Source: Chlamydiifrater phoenicopteri
GTDB lineage: Bacteria; Chlamydiota; Chlamydiia; Chlamydiales; Chlamydiaceae
Assembly (NCBI RefSeq): GCF_902807005.1
Contig: NZ_LR777658.1
Coordinates: forward strand, 434,001 to 498,000
Reading direction: 5' to 3'
DNA length: 64,000 bases
Shown here: positions 16,733-26,769 of the stretch, one piece after another
How positions within the stretch are numbered: the first letter of the stretch is position 1
Layout: each line of letters opens with the position of its first letter
Notes under the pieces: generated by a model
Seen by the model: the letters and a program-made list of their open reading frames with translations, nothing else
Told to the model about the DNA's origin: nothing
The model's database searches: none
Made by a program: the position numbers and the translations under genes

Positions 16733-18301
16733 ATGACGACGACAACGGAAAAACCTTTTGGAAAATTGCGTTCTTTCATTTGGCCCATACATAAGCATGA
16801 GTTGAAGAAAGTCTTGCCAATGTTCCTTATGTTCTTCTGTATAGCTTTCAACTATACCGTTTTAAGAGACACTAAAGACACTCTTATAGTGACAGCACCA
16901 GGATCTGGGGCAGAAGCTATTCCTTTTATCAAAGTGTGGCTTGTCGTGCCCTCCGCTGTCCTTTTCATGATTATTTACGCTAAGCTCAGCAATATTCTTA
17001 GCAAGCAAGCACTATTTTATGCTGTCATATCTCCTTTCCTCCTCTTCTTCACTTTATTCCCCATAGTAATTTATCCTTTTAGAGAAACCCTCCACCCGAC
17101 AACCTTCGCTACTTGGTTAATGTCTGTTTTACCTCAAGGACTAAGCGGTCTGGTCGCCGTACTGAGAAACTGGACGTTTGCTATGTTTTTCGTGTTAGCA
17201 GAGCTTTGGGGAAGTGTTATGCTGTCTCTTATGTTCTGGGGATTTGCTAACGAAATTACCAAAATTAACGAAGCCAAAAGGTTCTATGCCTTGTTCGGAA
17301 TTGGAGCCAACCTAGCCTTACTAGCGTCCGGAAGATCTATCATTTGGGCATCTAGAATGCGTAGCGCTGCTACTGCGGGACAAGATCCTTGGACCACCTC
17401 TTTATACCTTCTCATGGGAATGGTGTTGGCTGCAGGCCTTGTCATTATGTGCTGCTACTGGTGGATCAATAAAAACGTTCTTACGGATCCTAGATTCTAT
17501 AACCCAGAAGAGCTCAAAAAGTCTAAAAAATCCAAACCTAAAATGGGCTTGAAAGAAAGTTTTGCATATCTACTGCGGTCTCCTTACATCTTATCGCTGG
17601 CCGTCCTCGTAATATGCTACGGAGTCTGCATCAATTTGGTTGAAGTCACCTGGAAGAGCCAATTGAAACTTCAATACCCTAACGCTAACCAGTACAGCGA
17701 GTTTATGGGGCACTTCTCTTTCTGGACAGGAATTGTTTCTGTATTTGTTATGCTGTTTGTTGGCGGCAATGTCATCAGAAAGTTTGGGTGGTTAGCAGGA
17801 GCTTTGGCGACACCTATAATGATCCTAGTCACAGGAGCTCTTTTCTTTGCTCTAGTAATCTTCAGAAATCAGGCTGCAGGGTTAGTAGCAATGTTTGGAA
17901 CGACACCTCTAATGATGGCCGTTATTGTTGGAGCCGTCCAAAACATTCTCTCCAAATCAACAAAGTATGCTCTCTTTGATGCTACAAAAGAAATGGCTTA
18001 CATTCCCTTAGACCAAGAGCAAAAAGTTAAAGGGAAAGCAGCTATCGATGTTGTAGCCGCTCGCTTTGGAAAATCTGGAGGATCTTTAATTCAACAGGGC
18101 CTCTTGGTTCTCTTCGGAAGCATTGGAGCTATGACGCCATACCTAGCTGCTATATTGTTTGTGATCATAGGCTGCTGGGTCGTTGCTGCTTCCAAGCTCA
18201 ACGTGCTGTTCCTCAAGCTTACAGCTTCTGAGGAAGAGTCTGTAGAGAAAACTGCAGAAGCCAAAGAAAATGTTGTTGCTGTTGAAAACGCTTCTTCCTA
18301 A
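16733..18301 (+). CDS. npt1: ATP/ADP translocase Npt1
   Basis: This nucleotide transporter of the plastid/rickettsial/chlamydial TLC family exchanges host ATP for bacterial ADP across the inner membrane, the basis of chlamydial energy parasitism. The 522-residue protein shows about 12 hydrophobic segments and the family blocks LKKVLPMFLMFFCIAFNYT, LRDTKDTLIVTAPGSGAE, FWGFANEITKINEAKRFYAL and FDATKEMAYIPLDQEQKVKG. An AGAGGG ribosome binding site precedes the ATG. The gene has its own promoter at 16619 and a strong terminator 30 bases after the stop. Chlamydiae usually have a second paralogue (Npt2), not seen here; the position next to the CT066-like gene fits Npt1. Confidence 0.95.
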   Translation: MTTTTEKPFGKLRSFIWPIHKHELKKVLPMFLMFFCIAFNYTVLRDTKDTLIVTAPGSGAEAIPFIKVWLVVPSAVLFMIIYAKLSNILSKQALFYAVISPFLLFFTLFPIVIYPFRETLHPTTFATWLMSVLPQGLSGLVAVLRNWTFAMFFVLAELWGSVMLSLMFWGFANEITKINEAKRFYALFGIGANLALLASGRSIIWASRMRSAATAGQDPWTTSLYLLMGMVLAAGLVIMCCYWWINKNVLTDPRFYNPEELKKSKKSKPKMGLKESFAYLLRSPYILSLAVLVICYGVCINLVEVTWKSQLKLQYPNANQYSEFMGHFSFWTGIVSVFVMLFVGGNVIRKFGWLAGALATPIMILVTGALFFALVIFRNQAAGLVAMFGTTPLMMAVIVGAVQNILSKSTKYALFDATKEMAYIPLDQEQKVKGKAAIDVVAARFGKSGGSLIQQGLLVLFGSIGAMTPYLAAILFVIIGCWVVAASKLNVLFLKLTASEEESVEKTAEAKENVVAVENASS

Positions 18302-18331
18302 AGAAGCCAGTCTTCAGTGAGACTTTTCACA

Positions 18332-18365
18332 AAAGCTCGGGGATTATTCTCCGAGCTTTTTTTTT
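18332..18365 (+). terminator. Intrinsic terminator after npt1
   Basis: AAGCTCGG pairs with CCGAGCTT around a GGATTATTCT loop, followed by an uninterrupted run of nine or more T. This is one of the clearest terminators in the window. Confidence 0.88.
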
Positions 18366-18379
18366 GCTCTCCCCTCTTA

Positions 18380-18409
18380 TTGACAACTTATGGACTCAAC
18401 TCATAACAT
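18380..18409 (+). promoter_or_regulatory. Probable promoter for lepA
   Basis: A perfect TTGACA (18380-18385) is followed 18 bases later by TAACAT (18404-18409), between the npt1 terminator and the lepA start. Confidence 0.5.
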
Positions 18410-18439
18410 TATCATTTTTCAGATCTAAAGAGGGACACG

Positions 18440-20251
18440 TTGAGAAAGTATAATATCGAGAATATTAGAAATTTTTCTATAATAGCCCATATTGATCATG
18501 GAAAATCCACAATAGCTGACCGGTTGCTAGAAGCTACTCAAACTGTTGAAGAGAGAGAGATGAAAGAACAGCTTCTAGATTCTATGGACTTAGAGAGAGA
18601 ACGGGGAATCACCATTAAAGCCCACCCCGTCACCATGCGGTACACCCACGAAGGAATAGAATATGAAATAAATCTCATAGACACTCCGGGACACGTTGAT
18701 TTCTCGTACGAAGTCTCTCGATCTTTATCTGCGTGTGAGGGCGCGCTCCTCATTGTTGATGCCGCTCAAGGAGTACAAGCTCAGAGTCTAGCCAATGTAT
18801 ACTTAGCCCTTGATCGCAACCTAGAAATCATCCCAATTCTAAATAAAATTGATCTACCCGCCGCAGATCCAGAAGAAGTTAAACGACAAATCAGGGAGTA
18901 TATAGGCCTAGACACAACCAATGCTATAGCCTGTTCTGCAAAAACTGGGGTAGGGATTTCCGATATTTTAGAAGCCATAATAGCTCTTATACCGCCTCCA
19001 ATGCCTCAAGATCCTAACGCTCCCCTTAGAGCATTAGTTTTTGACTCTCACTATGACCCATACGTAGGAATAATGGTTTATGTTCGCATAATAAGCGGTG
19101 AACTTAAAAAAGGTGACAAGATTGTATTGATGGCGTCGGGCAACACTTCTCATGAAGTTTTAGGTATAGGAGCGTTTATGCCCGAAGCAACCTTGATAGA
19201 AGATTCTCTAAAACCAGGACAAGTAGGTTACTTCATAGCTAATATAAAAAAAGTAAAGGACGTTAAGATCGGGGATACTGTGACAACGTACAGAAACCCA
19301 GCTAAAGAGCCTTTAGAGGGATTTAAAGAAATTACCCCTGTCGTCTTTGCTGGTATTTATCCTATAGACTCCTCTGATTTTGATGCATTAAAAGACGCTT
19401 TATCTAGGCTGCAATTAAATGACTCAGCATTAACAGTAGAACAAGAAAGTAGTCATTCGTTAGGTTTTGGTTTTCGTTGTGGGTTCCTAGGGCTACTTCA
19501 TCTAGAAATTATCTTTGAAAGAATAATGAGAGAGTTCGATATTGACGTTATAGCCACAGCGCCTAGCGTCGTCTATCGAATAGTTCTAAAAAATGGGAAA
19601 GTATTAGAAATAGATAACCCCACCGCTTATCCAGACCCAGCAACCATTGAACATGTAGAAGAACCTTGGGTTACCGCGCATATTATTACCCCTCAAGAAT
19701 ACTTGAGTAATATCATGAGTCTTTGTTTGGATAAACGAGGGCTCTGTTCAAAGACAGAAATGCTCGATGATAATCGACTAATACTCACATATAGCTTACC
19801 TTTGAATGAGATTGTCTCCGATTTTAACGACAAATTAAAATCTGTGACCAAAGGATACGGATCCTTTGATTATCAAATTTCTGATCACCAAAAGAGCCCT
19901 ATTATTAAGTTAGAAATCCTTGTCAACGATGAACCTGTTGATGCTTTTTCTTGTTTAGTTCATAGAGACAAAGCAGAGTCTAGAGGGCGCAGCATATGTG
20001 AAAAACTTGTGGAAGTTATCCCCCAACAACTCTTCAAAGTACCTATCCAAGCTGCCATTAACAAAAAGATTGTAGCTAGAGAAACAATTCGAGCCCTATC
20101 CAAAAACGTTACAGCCAAATGCTATGGCGGAGATATTACCCGCAAACGAAAGCTTTGGGAGAAACAGAAAAAAGGTAAGAAGCGCATGAGAGAATTTGGA
20201 AAAGTGTCTATTCCAAATACCGCTTTTATGGAAGTCTTGAAGCTAGACTAA
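18440..20251 (+). CDS. lepA: Translation elongation factor 4 (LepA)
   Basis: LepA is a ribosomal GTPase that promotes back-translocation or assists initiation under stress. The 603-residue protein begins [23 protein letters not shown], matching family N-termini, so the start is an unusual TTG at 18440 preceded by AAAGAGGGA. G-domain motifs are AHIDHGKST (G1), DTPGH (G3) and NKIDLP (G4). The C-terminal LepA-specific domain ends [21 protein letters not shown]. It has its own probable promoter and converges on gnd with 71 bases between. Confidence 0.95.
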   Translation: MRKYNIENIRNFSIIAHIDHGKSTIADRLLEATQTVEEREMKEQLLDSMDLERERGITIKAHPVTMRYTHEGIEYEINLIDTPGHVDFSYEVSRSLSACEGALLIVDAAQGVQAQSLANVYLALDRNLEIIPILNKIDLPAADPEEVKRQIREYIGLDTTNAIACSAKTGVGISDILEAIIALIPPPMPQDPNAPLRALVFDSHYDPYVGIMVYVRIISGELKKGDKIVLMASGNTSHEVLGIGAFMPEATLIEDSLKPGQVGYFIANIKKVKDVKIGDTVTTYRNPAKEPLEGFKEITPVVFAGIYPIDSSDFDALKDALSRLQLNDSALTVEQESSHSLGFGFRCGFLGLLHLEIIFERIMREFDIDVIATAPSVVYRIVLKNGKVLEIDNPTAYPDPATIEHVEEPWVTAHIITPQEYLSNIMSLCLDKRGLCSKTEMLDDNRLILTYSLPLNEIVSDFNDKLKSVTKGYGSFDYQISDHQKSPIIKLEILVNDEPVDAFSCLVHRDKAESRGRSICEKLVEVIPQQLFKVPIQAAINKKIVARETIRALSKNVTAKCYGGDITRKRKLWEKQKKGKKRMREFGKVSIPNTAFMEVLKLD

Positions 20252-20322
20252 CTGAATGTTAGTAAAACCAAGTGAAACGCTTCTGCCGCCTTAGTTCTTG
20301 TTTAGGGAGCTCCGTATAGCCT

Positions 20323-21765
20323 TTAGACAAGTTTAGTTTCCATACTTCCCGACCAGTCGGTATGATAGAATTCTCCTCTGGGTCGATCTGTTCTTTCGTA
20401 GGAATGAGCTCCAAAATAATCTCGAAGTCCTTGTATTAAGTTTATAGAGGATTTTGCTGTGGTGTACCCATCAAAATATGCTATGGCCTCTGAGAGGCAT
20501 GGTATGGAAACTCCAGCAAGGACAGCTGAAGATACAACCCTTCTCCATCCCTTATCAGCAAAAGCTAAAGCTTTTACAAAGAAGGGAGCTACTACCAATG
20601 AAGAAAGGTTGGGATCAGAAACAAAAGCATCCTTTATATCTTGCAAGAAGACACTTTGTATGATACATCCACCGCGCCATATTAGAGAAATCTCTCCTAA
20701 ATCTAAGTTCCAATCGAATTTCATGGAAGCTTGTTTCAATAATGAAAACCCTTGAGAGTAACTAATAATTTTGGAAGCATAAAGAGCTTGAAAACAATCC
20801 TGCAAGAAGTCCTTTTTCGACCCCGAGAACTCAACTTTCGATTTTTGGAAAAGTTTATGAGCTTCTACTCGCTCCTCTTTCATCCCTGATAAATAACGGG
20901 AAAAAACAGATCCAGTGATTAAAGACAAAGGAACATCCATTTGTAAAGCTTCGAGAGCCGTCCATTTCCCGGTTCCTTTTTGCCCGGCAACATCTAGAAT
21001 AGAGTCTATTATAGGTTGATTATTTTCATTTTTAGCTTTCAAAACTTCTGATGTGATACGGACCAAAAAGCTTTCCAGCTCTTGTTTGTTCCAATCGCTA
21101 AATGTTAAAGCTATTTCTTCTGAAGACATTCCTACATAATCCCTCATTAAGCCATAAAGCTCGCTGATAAGTTGCATGTCTCCATATTCTATACCGTTGT
21201 GAACCATCTTCACATAATGACCGGCACCTCCGCTACCGATCCAAGAGCAGCAAGGCTTTCCGTCTTGAGATTTAGCCGCAATAGAGAGGAAAATAGGCTC
21301 TATTGATTTCCACGCTCTAAAGTCTCCTCCTGGCATAATTGAAGGGCCAAAACGAGCTCCTTCTTCCCCTCCGGAGATGCCAGCCCCCACGAACAAGATT
21401 CCTTTATCCTGCAGATATTTATATCTTCTTTCAGAATCTAAAAAATAACTATTTCCCCCGTCTATGATGATATCACCTTTTTCTAGGAAGGGAAGCATAG
21501 CATCAATAGTACGATCAACAGGGTCTCCCGACTTAATCATCAATAAAACTTTTCGAGGGCGCTCTAAAGAACTAATGAAATCTTGTAAGGAGTAAAATCC
21601 CCGAATAGTGGAGCCCAATACTTCTGGTTCCTGTAAAAATTCCTGTGTTTTCTCCTGACTACGATTATACACTGAAACAGAAAACCCGTGGTCTCGCATA
21701 TTTAGCACCAAGTTCTTCCCCATTACAGCGAGCCCAATCAATCCAATATCAGATCCCTTTGTCAT
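20323..21765 (-). CDS. gnd: 6-phosphogluconate dehydrogenase (decarboxylating)
   Basis: Gnd oxidises 6-phosphogluconate to ribulose 5-phosphate with NADPH production in the pentose phosphate pathway. The 480-residue protein starts with the NADP fold IGLIGLAVMGKNLVLNM and contains the family blocks IIDGGNSYFLDSERR, GAGISGGEEGARFGPSIMPGG (catalytic region), VKMVHNGIEYGDMQLISE with the catalytic Lys-His-Asn area, and a C-terminal PRGEFYHTDW tail. Length is standard. tyrS lies 24 bases upstream on the same strand, so the two may be co-transcribed. Confidence 0.95.
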   Translation of the reverse strand: MTKGSDIGLIGLAVMGKNLVLNMRDHGFSVSVYNRSQEKTQEFLQEPEVLGSTIRGFYSLQDFISSLERPRKVLLMIKSGDPVDRTIDAMLPFLEKGDIIIDGGNSYFLDSERRYKYLQDKGILFVGAGISGGEEGARFGPSIMPGGDFRAWKSIEPIFLSIAAKSQDGKPCCSWIGSGGAGHYVKMVHNGIEYGDMQLISELYGLMRDYVGMSSEEIALTFSDWNKQELESFLVRITSEVLKAKNENNQPIIDSILDVAGQKGTGKWTALEALQMDVPLSLITGSVFSRYLSGMKEERVEAHKLFQKSKVEFSGSKKDFLQDCFQALYASKIISYSQGFSLLKQASMKFDWNLDLGEISLIWRGGCIIQSVFLQDIKDAFVSDPNLSSLVVAPFFVKALAFADKGWRRVVSSAVLAGVSIPCLSEAIAYFDGYTTAKSSINLIQGLRDYFGAHSYERTDRPRGEFYHTDWSGSMETKLV

Positions 21766-21789
21766 CCAATGTCCTTTTTTTCTAGAGAG

Positions 21790-23028
21790 TCAACCTATAA
21801 TAAGAACCAATTTTTTCTTTCTTCCTCTGGAAACCACTATATATTTCGAAAATATAACATCCTCGGAAGAAACAACCTCCTCGCTACTTGTCAAAACGCG
21901 AGAATTGATATATATACCACCCTGGTCTACAAGTCTTTTTATTTCACTTTTAGAAGCACTTATTCCTGAGAGCACTAATACGTCAGACCATTTTTTCCCC
22001 AAAATATTATGGGACGCCAAATTTACGCCAAACCCTGTAGCTATAAGAACAGCCAAAGCCTCTTCTGAGAGCTCAGAAACTTTACCTGGAAGCATTGCTT
22101 GAGTAATATTTTGTGCTGACAGAACCCCTTCTTCTCCGTGAACCAGTCTGACAACTTCCCGAGACAGCGCGGCTTTCACCTCTTCAGGCTTCTCTTTCAA
22201 TTGCATTAAAAGTTCTTTGACTTCCTCATTTTCAAGCAGCGTCAACAAGCTAGCAACCCTAGGCATCTCACAATCATCTAAGCCGTATACATATTGATAC
22301 AGCTCGTAAGGAGAAGTTTTCGCTGCGTCTAACCACACAGCACCTTTTTCTGTCTTCCCAAGCTTGTTTCCCTTGCTATCTGTAAGCAGAGGGTACGTTA
22401 GACCATGTACTTTCTTAGATAAAACCTTTCGAATAAAATCAATGCCTGCCGTAATATTCCCCCATTGATCACTGCCACCAACCTGTAGGGAAACTCCTCT
22501 GTCTTTAAACAAGTGGTAAAAATCATAAGCTTGCAGCAGTTGATAACTAAACTCCGTGAAGCTCATCCCCTCGTCAGAACCAAGGCGCTGCTTGACACTT
22601 TCTTTTGCCAGCATATTTCCTAATCGAAAATGCTTAGCGACGTCTCTTAGGAAATCTACTAAAGTTATTTCTCCTAGCCAAGAAAAATTGTTAACTATTT
22701 CGATTTCGGGAATGAATTTCTGCAAAAGTTTTTTTAAAGCGTTAGCATTTTCCTCTACAGTATTTTTATCTAGCAAAACTCTTTCTGCACTCTTACCCGA
22801 GGGATCTCCTATCATACCTGTAGCTCCCCCAATGAGAGCTAAGGGCTTATGCCCAAGTAATGACAATCTTTTTAAAACCAGGATCCCGGCCAAATGACCA
22901 ACATGAAGAGAAGGCCCAGTTGGATCAAAACCCAAATACACAGAAACGGGTTCCGAGACTTCTGACAACCCTTCAGAAGCATTCACAACCAGTCCGCGAT
23001 CTTGCATGAGAGAAAGAAACTTTTTCAT
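21790..23028 (-). CDS. tyrS: Tyrosyl-tRNA synthetase
   Basis: TyrRS charges tRNA-Tyr. The start at 23028 (MKKFLSLMQDRG) gives 412 residues; a GTG two codons upstream is possible but has no better ribosome binding site. Class I signatures are GFDPTGPSLHVGHLAG (HIGH-like) and GNKLGKTEKGAVWLD (KMSKS-like, in the KLGKT form usual for bacterial TyrRS). Tyrosine-pocket residues lie in YQLLQAYDFYHLF and VGGSDQWGNI. The C-terminal 65 residues form an S4-type RNA-binding domain (KSEIKRLVDQGGIYINS). Confidence 0.96.
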   Translation of the reverse strand: MKKFLSLMQDRGLVVNASEGLSEVSEPVSVYLGFDPTGPSLHVGHLAGILVLKRLSLLGHKPLALIGGATGMIGDPSGKSAERVLLDKNTVEENANALKKLLQKFIPEIEIVNNFSWLGEITLVDFLRDVAKHFRLGNMLAKESVKQRLGSDEGMSFTEFSYQLLQAYDFYHLFKDRGVSLQVGGSDQWGNITAGIDFIRKVLSKKVHGLTYPLLTDSKGNKLGKTEKGAVWLDAAKTSPYELYQYVYGLDDCEMPRVASLLTLLENEEVKELLMQLKEKPEEVKAALSREVVRLVHGEEGVLSAQNITQAMLPGKVSELSEEALAVLIATGFGVNLASHNILGKKWSDVLVLSGISASKSEIKRLVDQGGIYINSRVLTSSEEVVSSEDVIFSKYIVVSRGRKKKLVLIIG

Positions 23029-23480
23029 AAACACTGTGATGACTAAAAATATAGATCTTAAAGTCCTTTCTCATAATATTCAAGAACTGAACCCTCTGCG
23101 TAGCTGTCCACAATAAAAAATTAGCCTCGCCTTTTGAAAAAAATTTCTTCCCTCCGGCTAAAACAACCTTTCGAATATAAATCCTTTGAATAATTTTCTT
23201 TTTCTTTTACAATCCCCCTCGTGCTAACGCCTTCTCTTTACTTTTTTGCCAGCTCTTTAGATTATTGTATGTGCGCAACTTTTTGTAGGATCGTCGTGTT
23301 TTCCTAAGATCGATAAATTTTTACACCCGAGATTATCAAAAAGCAAAAGCCTTTATAGGCAACTCGTTAATTATCGAACTGACCGTAAAAGACATCTTTA
23401 AAGTGGAGCAGTCTCGTAGATTGTCTACTCCTTCTTTGATGTCTAAACAATTTATTTAGGTGATTACAAGGATTTTCTCT
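23029..23480 (+). other. Long intergenic region upstream of a small Inc-like gene
   Basis: About 450 bases separate the start of tyrS from the start of the divergent Inc-like gene. No ORF with plausible codon use is present. A possible promoter is TTGTCT near 23419 with TAAACA 17 bases on, giving a short leader to the ATG at 23481. The rest is unassigned and could hold a small RNA, for which I see no decisive signal. Confidence 0.4.
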
Positions 23481-23768
23481 ATGAAGATTTACGGACCTCA
23501 AAAACCAGTAGATTCAGATTTCTCTCCTACTGAAAAGCCCTCATCAACACAGAGCGCTCAGTCTTTTACTGCAAAAAAAGTAAACACTTTGGGATATATC
23601 ATTCTAACAGTTCTTGCTATTGCCTTAGCTGCCAGCATTGTAGCTATGATTTTGACTAAAGACATCGCCTTTACTATTGTACAGTCTATTTTGGGCGTAA
23701 TGATAGCGTCCGTGATATCCATAATAAGAACTCCCTCTTCCGGGAATCTTTCGACGAAAGCTTTGTAA
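23481..23768 (+). CDS. Small putative inclusion membrane (Inc) protein
   Basis: The start at ATG 23481 is favoured by AAGGA 9 bases upstream; an in-frame GTG at 23460 is the alternative. The 95-residue product has a Ser/Thr/Pro-rich hydrophilic N-terminus of about 35 residues, then two closely spaced hydrophobic segments (LGYIILTVLAIALAASIVAMIL and FTIVQSILGVMIASVISII) separated by the short hairpin TKDIA. This bilobed domain of about 40-50 residues without a cleavable signal is the hallmark of chlamydial Inc proteins, which are inserted into the inclusion membrane by type III secretion. It ends two bases from the sigma-28 gene on the other strand. I do not recognise an orthologue in C. trachomatis at this place. 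Confidence 0.65.
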   Translation: MKIYGPQKPVDSDFSPTEKPSSTQSAQSFTAKKVNTLGYIILTVLAIALAASIVAMILTKDIAFTIVQSILGVMIASVISIIRTPSSGNLSTKAL

Positions 23769-23770
23769 AA

Positions 23771-24544
23771 CTACAAGAGATTCTTGAAAGCAGATCTTAG
23801 ACGAAGTAATGCTTTGGAATGGATCTGCGACACTCTAGACTCGCTAACACCTAAAATATTTCCAATCTCCTTAAGCATCAAGTCTTCGTAATAATAAAGC
23901 ACTAAAACTTGCCGCTCTCTTTCTTCTAGATTTAAAATGGCACCAGCTAATAATTTTTTTCTTTCTTCTTTTTCAGCCATTTCGAATCCAGTCATGGCTT
24001 TTTCATCAACCAGACGATCTTCGAGACTAAAGCCCTTTTCTTCACTATCTCTGGAGCATCTATCCTCGTGAATAGAAATCATCAACGAGGTTTTAGAAAA
24101 TTGATACCACTCGGATAATTCTTCTTGAGAAATCCCCAAATACTTACAAACCTCTGAATCCGAAGGCTCTCTACTCAAACTAGATCGTAGAGCTTCTAAA
24201 GCAGAAGATAAAAGATTTGCTTTTTTGTGAACACTACGAGGGACCCAATCCTGCTTTCTTAAATCATCAATGATAGAAGCTTTGATTAAAAATGCTGCGT
24301 AACCTTCAAATTTAGGACTTTTTTCTGGATTAAATTTTTCTACGGCTCTAACTAAGCCCTCGACACCTGCAGCATAAAGGTCTTCAGTATGAATATGGCT
24401 TGGGAATCCTGCTGAAAGTTTATGAGCGACAATATTTACTAGGTAAAGGTAGGTTTCTATTAAAAAATCCCTGTCTTCGACAGCTCTTGTTTCGAGATAC
24501 CGCTTCCATGGTTGAGAAAGTTCTGGAAAATCCTGAGTTTTCAC
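23771..24544 (-). CDS. fliA: RNA polymerase sigma-28 factor (FliA/WhiG type)
   Basis: This alternative sigma factor (called sigma-28 or RpsD in Chlamydia) directs a small set of late developmental genes. Region 2 is visible as ETYLYLVNIVAHKLSAGFPSHI and GLVRAVEKFNPEKSPKFEGYA, with DDLRKQDWVPRSVHKKA typical of the FliA group, and region 4 as LKEIGNILGVSESRVSQIHSKALLRLR with its helix-turn-helix. Length (257) is normal. flhA lies upstream on the same strand with 90 bases between. A near-consensus sigma-28 promoter occurs in this window in front of hctB (45181-45207), consistent with its role. Confidence 0.94.
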   Translation of the reverse strand: MKTQDFPELSQPWKRYLETRAVEDRDFLIETYLYLVNIVAHKLSAGFPSHIHTEDLYAAGVEGLVRAVEKFNPEKSPKFEGYAAFLIKASIIDDLRKQDWVPRSVHKKANLLSSALEALRSSLSREPSDSEVCKYLGISQEELSEWYQFSKTSLMISIHEDRCSRDSEEKGFSLEDRLVDEKAMTGFEMAEKEERKKLLAGAILNLEERERQVLVLYYYEDLMLKEIGNILGVSESRVSQIHSKALLRLRSAFKNLL

Positions 24545-24634
24545 AATTTTTCTTTATTCTTCTATAAGTAAAAGGATAGTTAAAAAAATTTTTTTAAACA
24601 ACTTCTTAAAAAAGAAACATCCTCAATTCTTAAT

Positions 24635-26386
24635 CTATAGTAATACTTCTTCCGAAAGAGTTCCTAAAGAACATACCTCCACATCTTTTGGCAACTCATC
24701 ATAAGAAAGAATTAAAAGGTCTGGGAACTTGTGTTCCACAATCTTTTTCATCTCAAATCGAGACTCATTACCTGTAACTATTGCTCGAACTTCTTGATCC
24801 AAAGTTTTTAACAAAGACCCTTTAAGCAGCTCCCCAAGCTCCGCTACTATTTTTTGACAAACCGAAGGATTCTTAGCTGAATAAGAGCTACTGATCAATT
24901 GTTCAACATAAGGATCCACCGTTACAACATGGATTCTTTTATTGTTTCTGAGAATGCTTCTCCCTACTCTGTCCCCAAGATGCCGACGAACATGCTCAAC
25001 CATCTGATCCAAAGAAGATCTCTGAGGAAGAGATGAAAGAGCATCCATGATCTGAGGAAAGAGATGTAAGGATATACCCTCTTTCACAAGCTCTTTACAA
25101 AGAGAGACGAGAGCGTCCCTAGAAACTTTTAAAGGAACGATTTCATCAGAAAAAATTCCCCAAGAATTTTCTGTTTTTACCAATAGATCTTCTACAACTT
25201 TCGCATTAACACATTCATGAGCTAAAGGAGACAACTTTTGATACAAAGTTTGTTCCGAAACTTCATCTAAAGAAAAGACAAAATTAAAAACCTGTAAAAA
25301 TACTCCAGAAGCCCCCCCTTTGTGCACAAGAATATTTGATGGGAAACGAACCCCCAGATCATTATAGATTTTCAATTCAACAAAGCGGTACAACTGCCTC
25401 ATCTTATCTTGACAAAAGCCTTTCTCTGGCAAAAACAACTCTACTTTTGATTCCCTCAGCTCCTCCCCTTGTTTTGCTAATTTTGTTCCAAGCAATAAAA
25501 GTGTTGCCCCAGATAGAAAAGTCGGAATGAAAGGCACTCCAGGCAGACAAGAAATCAATAGCATAAATATAGCCGCAGGGAAAAAGATTTTCGAATGCCT
25601 TTGAATATCAACAAATAAAGAACTTAAAACAGTTCTTCGCTTACCTACTTTGGATATTGTGGTTGCTGCTCCAACGGAGGCTAAGACGGCAGGAATTTGC
25701 CCCACAAGACCGTCTCCTAAAATAGCCAGCCATAAATCGTAAAGAGAAAGCTCTGAAACGCCAAGCAAGAAGGGGATAGAAAAGATGTTTATAGCTAAGA
25801 CAATCAAACCTATGACAGCGTCCCCCTTAATGAACCGAAAGACACCTTCCATAGAAGAAAAAAATTCGCTTTCTTGAATGATTTCCTCTCTAAGAGCCTC
25901 TATAGAAGAAAAACTTTTTCTTCCAGAATTCAATGACATATCCAGAGCCATCTGTTTCCCAGGCAAAGCCTCCAAGATAAACCTGGCACGGACTTCTGCT
26001 ATCCTCTCTCCTCCTTTTGCTATTAACAGAAAGTTCATAAAAAATAAGATTATGAGGACGGCTGTTCCGGCAATAACACTATCTGAGGCTAAAAATCTCC
26101 CTAAAGAAGAAACCATAGGACTTGCCGCACCGGAAGAAAGTATCAGACGTGTAGACGCTATGTTTGCCCCTAAACGAAAGAGTGTTAAATAGAATAATAC
26201 CGAAGGATAAGAAACCAGATCTCTGTCATTACTTGCAGACAAAGCCCACAAAAAAGCTACCAATGAAAACGCTACTCCCATGCATAAGAAGCTATCTAAA
26301 AGGGTCGGTGTTATAGGGAACAAGGAGAGGGTGACTATAAGTACAGGAAAAAGTAGTATCCAAGACTCGAATAGCTTGTTTCTCAC
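24635..26386 (-). CDS. flhA: FlhA-like flagellar/type III export gate protein
   Basis: FlhA/SctV proteins form the nonameric export gate of flagellar and virulence type III secretion. The 583-residue protein has about seven N-terminal membrane segments, the conserved cytoplasmic FHIPEP-like loop region (VLFYLTLFRLGANIASTRLIL), GDAVIGLIVLAINI, and a soluble C-terminal domain from about residue 330 ending in the LPKDVEVCSLGTL segment. It is about 100 residues shorter than enteric FlhA. Chlamydiae lack flagella but keep FlhA, FliF and FliI homologues, separate from the main virulence secretion gate protein (CdsV), and their role is unsettled. It is adjacent to the sigma-28 gene, a classical flagellar pairing preserved without flagella. 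Confidence 0.92.
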   Translation of the reverse strand: MRNKLFESWILLFPVLIVTLSLFPITPTLLDSFLCMGVAFSLVAFLWALSASNDRDLVSYPSVLFYLTLFRLGANIASTRLILSSGAASPMVSSLGRFLASDSVIAGTAVLIILFFMNFLLIAKGGERIAEVRARFILEALPGKQMALDMSLNSGRKSFSSIEALREEIIQESEFFSSMEGVFRFIKGDAVIGLIVLAINIFSIPFLLGVSELSLYDLWLAILGDGLVGQIPAVLASVGAATTISKVGKRRTVLSSLFVDIQRHSKIFFPAAIFMLLISCLPGVPFIPTFLSGATLLLLGTKLAKQGEELRESKVELFLPEKGFCQDKMRQLYRFVELKIYNDLGVRFPSNILVHKGGASGVFLQVFNFVFSLDEVSEQTLYQKLSPLAHECVNAKVVEDLLVKTENSWGIFSDEIVPLKVSRDALVSLCKELVKEGISLHLFPQIMDALSSLPQRSSLDQMVEHVRRHLGDRVGRSILRNNKRIHVVTVDPYVEQLISSSYSAKNPSVCQKIVAELGELLKGSLLKTLDQEVRAIVTGNESRFEMKKIVEHKFPDLLILSYDELPKDVEVCSLGTLSEEVLL

Positions 26387-26671
26387 ACTGGACCTTGTGG
26401 GGTTCTATCTATCGAATCCTTACCCTAACATATCGATTCACATCAATAGGAAAAAGCGTTTGTCTTTTAGAAGAGTAAAGAGAATACAAGAGCGCTGGGA
26501 GCAACTAAAGGAGTATCAGCGACATAACTTTAAGATCTCTTTTATGAAAATAAATTTTATTCTTTCCCCTTAAAATTCTCATATTCTAGGATTCTTTTGT
26601 TAAGAAAAACGTATTCTTTACTTGTAGAGTATGAAGATTTGTGGTAGATTCCCAGCTTCTTTATTTCTTTT

Positions 26672-26746
26672 CGGAGTATAGCGCAGCCTGGTTAGCGCGG
26701 TTGCTTTGGGAGCAATAGGTCGGGGGTTCGAATCCCTCTACTCCGA
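26672..26746 (+). tRNA. tRNA-Pro (anticodon UGG)
   Basis: The acceptor stem CGGAGTA pairs with TACTCCG, followed by the discriminator A; the CCA end is not encoded. The D-arm (GCGCAGCCTGGTTAGCGC), the anticodon arm GTTGC-TTTGGGA-GCAAT with TGG at 26707-26709, and the T-arm with GGTTCGAATCC are all present. UGG reads proline codons. Confidence 0.97.
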
Positions 26747-26769
26747 TATTCTTTTTCCTTGGAGATTTT

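Noticed and set aside
26280-26573. 97-codon frame on plus across the flhA start and the gap before tRNA-Pro
   Set aside because: It overlaps flhA antisense, starts inside it and has no recognisable product or ribosome binding site.
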